Assembly (NCBI RefSeq): GCF_000716875.1
Contig: NZ_JNWQ01000044.1
Location: forward strand, 5,287-69,286
DNA length: 64,000 bases
DNA from: Streptomyces novaecaesareae
GTDB taxonomy: Bacteria > Actinomycetota > Actinomycetes > Streptomycetales > Streptomycetaceae
Reading direction: 5' to 3'
Below the pieces are notes generated by a model. The model saw only the letters and a list, made by a program, of their open reading frames with translations. It did no database searches and was not told the origin of the DNA. Below, in pieces: positions 1 to 10,636 of the stretch (its first letter is position 1; each line of letters starts with the position of its first letter). Position numbers and translations under genes: made by a program.

Positions 1-396
1 GTGCAGCAGACCGCCGAGCGCGCCGCCGAGCATGCCGGCCAGCAGACCGACCCACGGGTTGACCAGGTAGCCGGCCCAGGCACCGCAGAAGGTGCCGGCG
101 ACCATCATGCCTTCGAGGCCGATGTTGACCACACCGGCCCGCTCGGACCAGAGACCGCCCAGACCGGCCATGCCGATCGGCACGGCGGCGCTGAGCGCGG
201 CGGTGATCTGACCGGAGGAGGTCAGCGAGTGGTTGCCGGTGGCCATGCCCACGGCGGAGAACAGGACCAGGGCGCCCGCGATCAGGAGCAGGACCACCGG
301 CCAGGACAGCTTGCGCTTCTTCGCGGGTGCGCCCGATGGCTCTCCGACCGGGAAGACGATCCTCTTCCAGTAGTCGGCCGTGAAGTTCTGGCTCAT
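1..396 (-). CDS. Nucleoside ABC transporter permease 2 (YufQ-like), 3' part cut by window edge
   Basis: This is the second permease of a BmpA-type (purine) nucleoside importer; only about the first 132 residues are inside the window, and the gene runs off the left edge. The start MSQNFTADYWKRIVFPVG is followed by a basic stretch (PAKKRKLSW), a membrane segment, and the family-typical cytoplasmic loop reading GGLWSERAGVVNIGLEGMM, the hallmark of this BPD_transp_2 permease group. Its ATG overlaps the stop of the upstream permease in an ATGA four-base overlap, so the two are translationally coupled. With the adjacent permease, ATPase and lipoprotein it forms one minus-strand operon. Confidence 0.88.
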   Translation of the reverse strand, partial: MSQNFTADYWKRIVFPVGEPSGAPAKKRKLSWPVVLLLIAGALVLFSAVGMATGNHSLTSSGQITAALSAAVPIGMAGLGGLWSERAGVVNIGLEGMMVAGTFCGAWAGYLVNPWVGLLAGMLGGALGGLLH

Positions 397-1556
397 GCCG
401 CAACCTCCTTGTTGCTAGCTGCGGCGGCCTGGGCGGCGAGCTGCTCGCCGACCTTCTGCTGCTGGCGCTTCAGGCCGTAGCGGCGCACCAGCTCGTACGC
501 GACGACGACGCAGATGACGATGGTGCCCTGCATGACCGAGACGATCTCGGACGGGAAGCCGCCCTGCAGGGGCAGCTGCGCGCCGGTGGCGTCCAGGAAG
601 GCGAACAGCACGGCCGCGAACGCCATGCCGATCGGGCTGTTCCGGCCGAGCAGGGCGATCGAGATGCCCAGGAAGCCCAGGCCGGGCTGGAAGCTCTGGC
701 CGTAGTAGAAGGAGTTCTGCAGCAGCTCGGGCATGCCGATCAGACCGGCGATCGCACCGGAGACGGCCATCGAGATGACCACCATCTTCTTGACGTTCAC
801 GCCCGAGGCGGTCGCGGCGGACTCCGAGCGGCCGGTGGCGCGCAGGTCGAAGCCGAAGCGGGTGCGGGTCAGGGTGAACTGGAAGAGCACACCGACCAGG
901 GCCGCGATGAAGATGAAGCCCCAGAGGGTGCCGCCGGCCGTCTCGATGCCGAAGAAGTGGCTCGACTGCGAGATCGGCTCGGTCTGGATCGAGTTGCTGG
1001 TGCCGCTGACCTTCGGCGCGAAGATGCCGGGGACGAGCAGCAGACCGACGATCGCGACCGCGATGGCGTTCAGCATGATGGTCGCGATGACCTCGCTGAC
1101 GCCGCGGTAGACCTTCAGCAGACCGGCGATGCTCGCGTACAGGCCGCCGACCAGCATGGCGGTGACCAGCAGCAGCGGGATCTGGATGAACGCCGGCAGG
1201 TCGACCTGGGCGCCGATGTAGGCCGCGAACAGCGCCGCGACCTTGTACTGGCCCTCGACGCCGATGTTGAACAGGTTCATCCGGAACCCGAAGGCGGCGG
1301 CCGCGGCGGCCAGGTAGTAGGTGGTGGACCGGTTGAGGATCGCCACCTGGCCGTCCGACTTGGTGGCGTACGTGATCATCACGTTCCACGCGTCGAACGG
1401 GTTCTTGCCCGAGGTCGCCAGCAGGACGGAGCAGATCGCGACGGAGAGCACGACCGCGAGCACCGGCGCCGCCAGTGCGAGCACGATCCGCTCACCGCTG
1501 ATCCGCTGTGCCAGGCCGGGCTTGGCGGCCTTGGCTGCGGGGTTGGGACTGGTCAT
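393..1556 (-). CDS. Nucleoside ABC transporter permease 1 (YufP-like)
   Basis: Inner-membrane permease of the BmpA/YufOPQ nucleoside importer, 387 residues. After a short cytoplasmic N-terminus (MTSPNPAAKAAKPGLAQR) it shows about 8-10 hydrophobic segments and the family loop NLFNIGVEGQYKVAALFAAY, matching the BPD_transp_2 fold. The start at 1556 follows the ATPase stop at 1561 by only a few bases; a longer reading upstream would run through the ATPase gene and is rejected. The last codon overlaps the next permease (ATGA). The substrate is inferred from the family and the BMP lipoprotein, not from residues. Confidence 0.9.
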   Translation of the reverse strand: MTSPNPAAKAAKPGLAQRISGERIVLALAAPVLAVVLSVAICSVLLATSGKNPFDAWNVMITYATKSDGQVAILNRSTTYYLAAAAAAFGFRMNLFNIGVEGQYKVAALFAAYIGAQVDLPAFIQIPLLLVTAMLVGGLYASIAGLLKVYRGVSEVIATIMLNAIAVAIVGLLLVPGIFAPKVSGTSNSIQTEPISQSSHFFGIETAGGTLWGFIFIAALVGVLFQFTLTRTRFGFDLRATGRSESAATASGVNVKKMVVISMAVSGAIAGLIGMPELLQNSFYYGQSFQPGLGFLGISIALLGRNSPIGMAFAAVLFAFLDATGAQLPLQGGFPSEIVSVMQGTIVICVVVAYELVRRYGLKRQQQKVGEQLAAQAAAASNKEVAA

Positions 1557-1560
1557 GTGG

Positions 1561-3381
1561 TTACTCCCCCGCCTGCGGGTCGTCGGCGGTGTCGGACGGG
1601 TCGGTGCCCGCGGCCTCGGTGCCCTCGGCGAGGGTCTCGTGGAACTGCTCCACGGCCTCCGGCTCGGACTCGATGTGGCCGCTGGCGGCACCGGTCATCG
1701 CGGTGCCCAGGTCCTCGGCGGTCACGGTGGCCGGGTCGGCGTCGGCGACCAGGCGGCCGCGGTAGATGACCCGGATGGTGTCGGAGAGGCCGATCAGCTC
1801 GTCCAGGTCGGCGGAGATCAGCAGGACGGCCAGGCCGGCCCGCTGGGCCACCCGGATGTGCTCCCAGATCTGCGCCTGCGCGCCGACGTCCACACCGCGG
1901 GTGGGGTGCGCGGCGATCAGCAGCTTGGGCTCGTGGCTCATCTCGCGGCCGATGATCAGCTTCTGCTGGTTGCCGCCGGAGAGCGAGGCCGCGGTGACCT
2001 CGATGCCGGGAGTACGGACGTCGTACTCCTCGACGATCCGCTGGGTGTCCGTCCGGGCGGCGGCCGAGTCGAGGAACGGGCCCTTGGAGTTGGGCCGCTC
2101 GGTGACGTGGCCGAGGATCCGGTTCTCCCAGAGCGGGGCCTCCAGCAGCAGGCCGTGCTTGTGGCGGTCCTCGGGGATGTAGCCGATACCGGCCTCGCGG
2201 CGGGCCCGGGTCAGGGTGCCGGAGAGGTCCTTGCCGTCCAGGGTGACGGTGCCGCCGTCCAGCGGCAGCATGCCCATGATGGCCTCGACCAGTTCGGCCT
2301 GGCCGTTGCCCTCGACACCCGCGATGCCGAGGATCTCGCCCTTGTGGATGCGCAGCGAGATGTCGTCCAGGACGACGCGCTCGATGCCCTCGGCGTCGGT
2401 CTTGGCGATCCGCAGGTCCTTGACGTCGAGCATCTCGGTCGTGGTGACGGTCGACTCGCGGCTCTCCGGGGAGGGCAGCTCGGCGCCGACCATCATCTCG
2501 GCGAGCTGGCGGGCGGTGACGACCTTCGGATCGGCGTCGCCGACCGTGGTGCCGCGCCGGATGACGCTGATCGCGTCGGCGACGGCCAGCACCTCGTGCA
2601 GCTTGTGCGAGATGAAGATGACGGTGACGCCCTCGGACTTGAGCTCGCGCAGGTTGTCGAACAGCGCGTCGACCTCCTGCGGGACCAGCACGGCCGTGGG
2701 CTCGTCGAGGATCAGGATCTTGGCGCCGCGGTACAGCACCTTGAGGATCTCGACGCGCTGGCGGTCGGCGACGCCGAGGTCCTCGACCAGGGCGTCCGGG
2801 CGCACGCCCAGGCCGTACTGGTCGGAGATCTCCTTGATCTTCGCCTTCGCCTTGGCGCCGATGCCGTGGAGGTTCTCGCCGCCGAGGACGACGTTCTCCC
2901 ACACCGTGAGGTTGTCGGCGAGCATGAAGTGCTGGTGCACCATGCCGATGCCGCGGGAGATGGCGTCGCCGGGGGTGTTGAACTCGCACGGCTCGCCGTT
3001 GATCGCGATGGTGCCCTCGTCCGGCTTCTGCATGCCGTAGAGGATCTTCATCAGCGTCGACTTGCCGGCGCCGTTCTCGCCCATCAGGGCGTGCACGGTG
3101 CCGGTGCGGACGGTGAGGTTGATGTCGTGGTTGGCCACGACACCGGGGAAGCGCTTGGTGATGCCGCGCAGTTCGACGGCCGATGTCGCCGTCCCCGCGC
3201 TGGGGGTTCCGTCCTTGCGCAGGGGGACGGGGTCGGATGCGGTGATGGCGATCTCCTGGTGGTCTGGAGGCGCGTCGTTGCGCTCGGAGGGCCAAGGGCG
3301 GATACGGGGGGACGGAACGGGGCCCGGGGGTACGCGTTGAGCGCACCCTGCCGGGCCCCTCCCGTGAACTGTGTCGATCAT
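1561..3381 (-). CDS. Nucleoside ABC transporter ATPase, two nucleotide-binding domains (YufO-like)
   Basis: Energises nucleoside import. Two ABC domains lie in tandem: the first has Walker A GENGAGKST and Walker B LILDEPT; the second has a degenerate Walker A (GVEGNGQAE) and signature LSGGNQQK, followed by LLIAAHPTRGVDVG. This asymmetry is normal in RbsA/YufO-type dual ATPases. The start is uncertain. The only in-frame canonical start gives an unusual 45-residue leader without a ribosome-binding site. A perfect AGGAG with 6-nt spacing instead precedes an ATC codon at 3246 (ITASDPVPLRKDG), exactly where a start would be expected. The conserved domain begins near residue 68 of the long form, so function is unaffected. 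Confidence 0.88.
   Translation of the reverse strand: MIDTVHGRGPAGCAQRVPPGPVPSPRIRPWPSERNDAPPDHQEIAITASDPVPLRKDGTPSAGTATSAVELRGITKRFPGVVANHDINLTVRTGTVHALMGENGAGKSTLMKILYGMQKPDEGTIAINGEPCEFNTPGDAISRGIGMVHQHFMLADNLTVWENVVLGGENLHGIGAKAKAKIKEISDQYGLGVRPDALVEDLGVADRQRVEILKVLYRGAKILILDEPTAVLVPQEVDALFDNLRELKSEGVTVIFISHKLHEVLAVADAISVIRRGTTVGDADPKVVTARQLAEMMVGAELPSPESRESTVTTTEMLDVKDLRIAKTDAEGIERVVLDDISLRIHKGEILGIAGVEGNGQAELVEAIMGMLPLDGGTVTLDGKDLSGTLTRARREAGIGYIPEDRHKHGLLLEAPLWENRILGHVTERPNSKGPFLDSAAARTDTQRIVEEYDVRTPGIEVTAASLSGGNQQKLIIGREMSHEPKLLIAAHPTRGVDVGAQAQIWEHIRVAQRAGLAVLLISADLDELIGLSDTIRVIYRGRLVADADPATVTAEDLGTAMTGAASGHIESEPEAVEQFHETLAEGTEAAGTDPSDTADDPQAGE
3244..3257 (-). promoter_or_regulatory. 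Ribosome-binding site in front of a possible ATC start codon
   Basis: On the minus strand AGGAG (3257-3253) is followed by ATCGCC and then ATC (3246-3244) in the ATPase frame, with ACC GCA after it. The spacing of 6 nt is ideal, whereas the canonical ATG at 3381 has no visible Shine-Dalgarno sequence. Either translation starts at ATC, or a base is miscalled or mutated from ATG. Confidence 0.4.
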
Positions 3382-3431
3382 CGCGCTGCCGGGCAGGCGG
3401 CAGGCGCTGTCGCGTCCGAGACGCGCGGTCC

Positions 3432-4493
3432 TTACTGGACCGGCGCGGTCGGGATGGTGGTGGCGCCGCTCTTGATGGCGTCGCCGGCGGCCTTCAGCTT
3501 GTCCTGGATGTCGTCGATCTTGCCGCCGGTGGTGGCGAGCGAGACACCGTCGGCCTTCAGGTCGAAGAGCTTGATGCCGGTGAAGGCGTTGCCCTTCTTG
3601 ACCGAGTCGATGTACGCGTAGACCGCGTTGTCGACGTTCTTGACCATCGAGGTCAGGATGCTGTTCTTGTACTTCGCCAGGGCCGGCTGGCTGGCCTGGT
3701 CGGAGTCGACACCGATGGCCAGGGCGCCCTGCTTGTTGGCGACGGCCTCGATGGCGCCGTTGCCGGAGGAGCCGGCGGCGGAGTAGATGATGTCCGCGCC
3801 CTTGTCGAGCTGACCCTGGGCGGCTTCCTTGCCCTTGTCGGGCGAGTTGAAGCCGGAGAAGTCCGGCGGGGTGGTCAGGTAGGTGGTCTCGACGACGATG
3901 TTCGGGTCGACGGACTTCACACCCGCCTTGTAACCGGCCTCGAACTTCTTGATCAGCTCGGACTGCACACCGCCGATGAAGCCGACGTGCTTGGCCTTGC
4001 TCTTGTTCGCGGCGGCGACACCGGCCAGGTACGAACCCTCCTGCTCGGCGAAGAGCAGCGAGGTGACGTTGGACGGCTGGTCCTTGTCGTTCGAGTCGAT
4101 GATCGCGAACTTGACGTTCGGGTTGTCCTTGGCGACCTTGTTGACCGCCGGCTGGTAGACGAAGCCGACCGCGATGACGGTCTTGTAGCCGGCGTCGACC
4201 AGGTTCTTGAGGCGGGTCTCCTTGTCGGCCTCGGCCTCACCGGTCTTGGCCTCGGCCTCGGTGACGGAGGCGCCCAGGTCGGCCTTGGCCTTGTCGAGAC
4301 CACGGGCGGCGGAGTCGTTGAACGACTGGTCGCCACGGCCGCCGATGTCGTAGGCCATACCGACCTTCAGCGAGCCGTCGCCCGAGGCGGAGGAGGAGGT
4401 GTTGTCGGTGCTCTTTGCGCCGCAAGCGGCGAGCGAGGCCATGCCCAGGGAACCCGAGAGCACAACCGCGGCGAGCTTCATTGAACGGCGCAA
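3432..4493 (-). CDS. BMP-family nucleoside-binding lipoprotein
   Basis: Extracytoplasmic solute receptor of the nucleoside importer, about 353 residues. A type II signal peptide (basic RRS, hydrophobic core, lipobox ending LAAC) is followed by a Ser/Thr linker and the PnrA/BMP fold: KVGMAYDIGGRGDQSFND near the N-terminus, then GYKTVIAVGF and a hinge typical of periplasmic-binding-like proteins. I chose the TTG start at 4493 because AGGAG sits 8 nt upstream; a GTG at 4514 lies ahead of that ribosome-binding site, and an ATG at 4481 is the alternative. It is the first gene of the four-gene importer operon, as is usual for bmpA loci. Confidence 0.92.
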   Translation of the reverse strand: MRRSMKLAAVVLSGSLGMASLAACGAKSTDNTSSSASGDGSLKVGMAYDIGGRGDQSFNDSAARGLDKAKADLGASVTEAEAKTGEAEADKETRLKNLVDAGYKTVIAVGFVYQPAVNKVAKDNPNVKFAIIDSNDKDQPSNVTSLLFAEQEGSYLAGVAAANKSKAKHVGFIGGVQSELIKKFEAGYKAGVKSVDPNIVVETTYLTTPPDFSGFNSPDKGKEAAQGQLDKGADIIYSAAGSSGNGAIEAVANKQGALAIGVDSDQASQPALAKYKNSILTSMVKNVDNAVYAYIDSVKKGNAFTGIKLFDLKADGVSLATTGGKIDDIQDKLKAAGDAIKSGATTIPTAPVQ

Positions 4494-4541
4494 GGGAGTT
4501 TCTCCTTCTGACACGCAACCGTTTGGCGTGGTCGGACGCCA

Positions 4542-4574
4542 CCGTAACGCGCGTAGAACACGGTTGTGTTACGG
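4542..4574. promoter_or_regulatory. Nested inverted repeat upstream of the BMP operon (possible operator)
   Basis: Outer arms CCGTAAC (4542-4548) and GTTACGG (4568-4574) enclose inner arms AACAC (4557-4561) and GTGTT (4566-4570). The element lies about 50-80 bp upstream of the lipoprotein start, in the only region that can hold the importer promoter. The operator role is inferred from symmetry and position. Confidence 0.4.
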
Positions 4575-4748
4575 GGTGCCGGAGCATTCGGGTTGTTATC
4601 AAACCGTGGTCTGACGGCCCTCCCGAGGCCCTCTACCCCTACACGGACGGTGGTCCGGGGTTGGTTCGGCCCAGTTTACGGAACCGCACCGAAACCCCGG
4701 ATCCCGACGATCCGCCCACGTGTCGGCCATTCGACCCGCGACGCGGCC

Positions 4749-6003
4749 TCAGCTCCCGTCGGCCTCCAGGGCCAGGGCCGCGAAGAGTTCGGCGCCGATG
4801 CCGATCGCCCGCTCGTCGACGTCGAACCGGCCCTGGTGCAGGTCGCGGACGGTGGTGTCACCGGGGGTGCGGACGCCGAGCCGGGCCAGCGCGCCCGGGG
4901 CGTGCTCCAGGTACCAGGAGAAGTCCTCGCCACCGAGGCTCTGTTCGGTGCCCTCCACCACCTGGAGGCCGTCGCGCAGGAAGCGCGCCGTCATCACCTC
5001 GTCCAGCCGCGCGACCGAGACCGCCTCGTTGACCACCGGCGGCACCCCGCGGTGGTAGTCCAGCGTCCACTTGGCCCGGTAGGTCTCGGCGAGCTTGGCG
5101 ATCAGCTCGTGCAGCAGGTCCGGCGCCTCGCGCCAGCCGTCCAGCTCCAGGCAGCGGACGGTGCCCTCCAGCTCGGCGTGTTGGGGGATGACGTTGGCCG
5201 CGGAGCCGGAGGCGATCCGGCCCCAGACCAGGCTGACGCCCCAGCGCGGGTCCATCCGGCGGGCCAGCGCGCCGGGGAGGTCGGCGGCCATCCTGGCCAC
5301 CGCGGTCACCAGGTCGGTGGTCAGGTGCGGGCGGGCGGTGTGCCCGCCGGGGCCGTCCAGGTGCAGCACCAGGCGGTCGCAGGCCGAGGTGATCGCGCCG
5401 GTGCGCAGGGCGATCCGGCCGACCTCCACCTTCGGGTCGCAGTGCACCGCGAAGATCCGGCCGACGCCGTCCATGCCGCCGGCCTTGATCACGTCCAGCG
5501 CCCCGCCCGGCATGACCTCCTCGGCCGGCTGGAAGACCAGCCGGACCGGGCGGCGCAGTTCGCCGGTGCGGGCGGCCTCGGCCAGCACCAGACCGGCGCC
5601 GAGCACCACCGCGGTGTGCACGTCGTGGCCGCAGGCGTGGGCCCGGCCGGGGACGGTCGAGCGGTAGGGCACGTCGGTCTTGGCGTCGTCGATCGGCAGC
5701 GCGTCGATGTCGGCGCGGAAGGCCAGGAACTCCTCGCCGGGGGCGGTGCCGGGCGGGACGATGTCGACGAGCAGGCCGGTGCCGCCGGGCAGCACCCGGG
5801 GTTCGAGGCCCGCCGCCACCAGCCGGTCGCGCAGCAGCCCGGTGGTGCGGAACTCCTGGCGGCCCAGCTCCGGGTGCCGGTGCAGATCACGGCGGAAGGC
5901 GATCAGCTCGGGCTCCAGCGCCCTCACCCGGTCGCGCAGTTCGACGGCGGGGCGGGCGGCGGCAAGAGTGGCGCCCGGCTGAGCGGGCTCAGGACGGTTC
6001 ATC
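4749..6003 (-). CDS. M20-family amidohydrolase (N-acyl amino acid / hippurate-type)
   Basis: Cytosolic metal-dependent amidohydrolase of the M20D group, about 417 residues with the chosen ATG. Visible motifs are FRRDLHRHPELGRQEF near the N-terminus, the metal-binding ACGHDVHTAVVLGAG, and FQPAEEVMPGG containing the catalytic Glu pair; the dimerisation domain contains DGPGGHTARPH, and SLGGEDFSWYLE closes the active site. Likely substrates are N-acylated amino acids; the exact one cannot be read. The start is not certain: GGGGAG directly abuts the ATG at 6003, and in-frame ATGs exist upstream. It stands alone between the importer and the mutase gene, both on the same strand. Confidence 0.87.
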
Positions 6004-6214
6004 TCCCCAAGAGTAGGCCTGTTGGGGGGATTTGGCCCGACTTCCGGAAAACTAGTCTCCGGATGGGCGCATACCGGCCGGACAGGTGGGTATGACATCT
6101 CGTTTAGGCCGCCTTCCCCGAGTTGCTTGCCCTGTGCAACGATCACCCTGGCCGGTGGTCACGGCCGCCATCTCCTTGACGAAGAACTGACGTTGACGGC
6201 CGTTCAGGCGGTGC

Positions 6215-7822
<1,608 letters not shown>

Positions 7823-7957
7823 GGGTCCCTCCAGGGGATCGGCGGGGGCGCTGGTCGGTTCTCGCGATGCCTCGCAATGTAGGGCGTGTCTGACAATTCG
7901 CGTTGGACCAGCGTGCGGCGTTGGGGTGCGTGCATCGCAAGGCGGAGGAGGGAGTCC

Positions 7958-8764
7958 ATGCGGAGCATCGGCGACCGACGACAACGCGGCGAGGTGCGTG
8001 CCCCGGCAATGACCGAGCAGAAGGTGGCCGTGGTCACCGGTGCCAGCAGCGGAATCGGCGCGGCGACCGCCCGCCGGCTGGCCGACGAGGGCTTCGAGGT
8101 GGTGCTGACCGCCCGCCGCACCGAGCGGATCGAGGCGCTGGCCAAGGAGATCGAGGGCCGGGGCGGTACGGCGCGGGCGGTCACCCTGGACGTCACCGAC
8201 CGGGCCGCCGTGGACGCCTTCGCGGCCGGGGTCGGCCGGGTGGACGTCCTGGTGAACAACGCGGGCGGCGCGGTCGGCGCCGAGACGGTCGAGCACGGCG
8301 ACCCGGCCGACTGGCGCGCGATGTACGAGGTGAACGTGCTCGGCGTGCTGCACGTGACGCAGGCGCTGCTGCCGGCCCTGCGGGCCACCGGGGACGGCAC
8401 GGTGCTGGTGCTCTCCTCGACCGCCGCGCTGGCCGCGTACGAGGGCGGCGGCGGGTACGTGGCCGCCAAGCACGCCGCGCACACCATCGCGGCCACGCTG
8501 CGGCTGGAGCTGTGCGGGGAGCCGATCCGGGTGATCGAGATCGCGCCCGGCATGGTGAAGTCCGAGGGCTTCGCGATCACCCGCTTCCGCGGTGACGAGG
8601 AGAAGGCCGCCGCCGTGTACGCGGGCGTGGCCGAGCCGCTGACCTCGGAGGACGTCGCGGACACCGTGGCCTGGGCGGTCACCCGCCCCTCGCACGTGAA
8701 CATCGACCTGCTGGTGGTCCGGCCCCGGGCGCAGGCGGCCAACCACAAGGTCCACCGCGGCTGA
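7958..8764 (+). CDS. Short-chain dehydrogenase/reductase (YdfG-like SDR)
   Basis: NAD(P)-dependent oxidoreductase of the classical SDR family. It shows the Rossmann motif [12 protein letters not shown], the NNAG motif ([11 protein letters not shown]), the catalytic Ser in VLSSTAA and a YVAAKHA active-site Tyr-x3-Lys. The RT dinucleotide-binding region ([12 protein letters not shown]) suggests NADP. Substrate unknown; the close family includes 3-hydroxy acid dehydrogenases. I chose the ATG at 7958 (268 aa) because AGGAGG lies 6 nt upstream; the ATG at 8009 would give a conventional 251-residue SDR but has no ribosome-binding site. It is transcribed divergently from the mutase gene across 135 bp. 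Confidence 0.88.
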   Translation: MRSIGDRRQRGEVRAPAMTEQKVAVVTGASSGIGAATARRLADEGFEVVLTARRTERIEALAKEIEGRGGTARAVTLDVTDRAAVDAFAAGVGRVDVLVNNAGGAVGAETVEHGDPADWRAMYEVNVLGVLHVTQALLPALRATGDGTVLVLSSTAALAAYEGGGGYVAAKHAAHTIAATLRLELCGEPIRVIEIAPGMVKSEGFAITRFRGDEEKAAAVYAGVAEPLTSEDVADTVAWAVTRPSHVNIDLLVVRPRAQAANHKVHRG

Positions 8765-8832
8765 CCCCGGCCCGGCGGGCGACCCGGGGGCCCAAGATCG
8801 AGCACGTCACAGCCCAGTGGTACACACGTGCG

Positions 8833-10482
8833 ATGAACAGCTTCCGGGCCGCCCGCCCACATGTCCTGCTGACCGCCGTGGCGGCAGGCACCCTCCTCCT
8901 CGCCACCGCGTGCAACGACACCGCCACGCCCGCCCAGAACCGCGCCGCCGGCACCCCGGCGTCCACCGCCGCGAGCCCCAGCACCACCCCGACGCCCACC
9001 CCCAGGCCCACCGGCGAGGCCGACCCGGCGCTCAAGCCCTTCTACGGCCAGCAGATCACCTGGGCGGCCTGCCCGGCCGACCCCAAGGCCGCCGAGGCCA
9101 AGATCGACATATCCGGACTGCAGTGCGGCCGGCTGCACGTCCCGCTCGACTACACCAACCCCGCCACCGACGCGATCGACCTCGCGCTGATCAGGTACCC
9201 GGCTGCCAAGCCGGACCAGCGGGTCGGCTCGCTGATGGTCAACCCGGGCGGCCCCGGCGGCTCCGGCGTCGAGATGGTCAAGTACGGCACCAAGGACTTC
9301 GCCGGCGCCCTGCACGACCGCTTCGACGTGATCGGCTTCGACCCGCGCGGCACCGGCGACAGCTCCCCGGTCGTCTGTTACGACGACAAGCAGCACGACA
9401 CCGCCAACCAGACGGACGAGCCGCTCGACCCGGCCGAGCGCAAGGCCGCGCACGTCAAGCAGTCCACCGACCACGCCGCCGCCTGCCAGGCCAAGTCCGG
9501 CAAGCTGCTGCCCTTCGTCGGCACCCGCAACACCGCCCGCGACCTGGACGTGCTGCGCGCCGTCGCCGGCGACAAGAAGCTCAACTACCTGGGCATCTCC
9601 TACGGCACCTACCTCGGCGCGCTGTACGCCGAGGAGTTCCCGAAGAACACCGGCCGGCTGATCCTGGACGGCGCCGTCGACCCCGCCCAGGACACCCTGG
9701 ACCACGGTGTCGACCAGCTGGTCGGGTTCGAGAAGTCCTTCGAGCGCTTCGCCGCGGACTGCGTGGAGAACCACGCCGACGAGTGCCCGCTCGGCCCCGA
9801 CAAGGACAAGGCCGCCAAGAAGGCCGCCGACTTCCTGGACGGCCTCCACGACAAGCCGCTGACCACCAAGGACGGCCGCAAGCTCACCCGCGACCAGGCC
9901 TGGACCGGCGTCATCTCGATGCTCTACGGCGACGAGAAGACCTCCTGGAAGTACCTGCGGGCCGGCCTCGGCTGGGCGATGATGCGCGGCAAGGGCGACT
10001 ACCTGCTGGCCTTCGCCGACGAGTACAACGGCCGCGACGAGAACGGCCACTACAGCCCGATGGACGAGGCCAACGGCGCGATCAGCTGCGCCGACGCCGC
10101 CCGCCCGGCGCCGACCCCGGAACACGCCAAGGCGGCGGTGGACCGGCTGCTCGCCGAGGCCCCGCTGCTGTCCAAGGGCGTCACGGTGGACGACTACAGC
10201 GAGCCGGGCTGCGCCTACTGGCCGTTCAAGACCCAGGAGAAGCCGCACACCATCCGGGCCGAGGGCAGCGCGCCGATCCTGGTGGTCGGCTCCACCGGCG
10301 ACCCGGCCACCCCGTACGCCTCGGCCGAGTCGCTGGCCAAGGGCTTCGCCGACGCCACCCTGCTGACCCGGGTCGGCGAGGGCCACGGCGCGTTCGGCAA
10401 GGGCAACGCCTGCATCGACCGGGCCATGGAGGCCTACCTGACCGACGGCACGATGCCGGCCCCGGGCACCCGCTGCACCTGA
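8833..10482 (+). CDS. Secreted alpha/beta-hydrolase, tripeptidyl aminopeptidase (Tap/SlpD type) lipoprotein
   Basis: A 549-residue exported serine peptidase. The N-terminus has a lipoprotein signal (hydrophobic segment ending LLATACN) followed by a Pro/Thr linker. The oxyanion loop MVNPGGPGGSG, the nucleophile elbow GISYGTYLGA, the catalytic Asp in GSTGDPATPY and His in GEGHGAFG fit the Streptomyces tripeptidyl aminopeptidase group, whose C-terminal TAP-like domain is present. It probably trims peptides at the cell surface. The start at 8833 places the signal peptide correctly. A weak stem-loop follows the stop. Confidence 0.9.
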   Translation: MNSFRAARPHVLLTAVAAGTLLLATACNDTATPAQNRAAGTPASTAASPSTTPTPTPRPTGEADPALKPFYGQQITWAACPADPKAAEAKIDISGLQCGRLHVPLDYTNPATDAIDLALIRYPAAKPDQRVGSLMVNPGGPGGSGVEMVKYGTKDFAGALHDRFDVIGFDPRGTGDSSPVVCYDDKQHDTANQTDEPLDPAERKAAHVKQSTDHAAACQAKSGKLLPFVGTRNTARDLDVLRAVAGDKKLNYLGISYGTYLGALYAEEFPKNTGRLILDGAVDPAQDTLDHGVDQLVGFEKSFERFAADCVENHADECPLGPDKDKAAKKAADFLDGLHDKPLTTKDGRKLTRDQAWTGVISMLYGDEKTSWKYLRAGLGWAMMRGKGDYLLAFADEYNGRDENGHYSPMDEANGAISCADAARPAPTPEHAKAAVDRLLAEAPLLSKGVTVDDYSEPGCAYWPFKTQEKPHTIRAEGSAPILVVGSTGDPATPYASAESLAKGFADATLLTRVGEGHGAFGKGNACIDRAMEAYLTDGTMPAPGTRCT

Positions 10483-10499
10483 TCCGAAAACCGGGTCAG
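10480..10499 (+). terminator. Weak stem-loop after the peptidase gene
   Basis: CTGATCC pairs with GGGTCAG (one G-U) around a GAAAACC loop, then AGAAAAA. It overlaps the stop codon; a weak terminator candidate. Confidence 0.3.
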
Positions 10500-10510
10500 T
10501 AGAAAAACGC

Positions 10511-10587
10511 GGGGAGGGCGCTGACGCGAAGGTGTCAACGTCACAACTTGATAGCTCGTCCGGATGAATTCGGCGCGCGCCCTCCCC
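10511..10587 (+). promoter_or_regulatory. Long leader hairpin: perfect 11-bp arms around a 55-nt loop
   Basis: GGGGAGGGCGC (10511-10521) is exactly complementary to GCGCCCTCCCC (10577-10587). The relatively AT-rich loop contains CAACGTCACAACTTGATAGC. The element lies between the peptidase and the OHCU-decarboxylase-like gene, so it would form in the leader of the latter or act as a terminator/attenuator. There is no known family I recognise. Confidence 0.4.
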
Positions 10588-10636
10588 AACTGATGACGGC
10601 TCAACTACCTTTGAGGCGCTGTCGGACCGGCGCCGG

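Noticed and set aside
10511..10587. The long hairpin as a known riboswitch
   Set aside because: The loop lacks the conserved cores of the cobalamin, TPP, ydaO or glycine classes that I can recognise; kept only as an unassigned structured leader.
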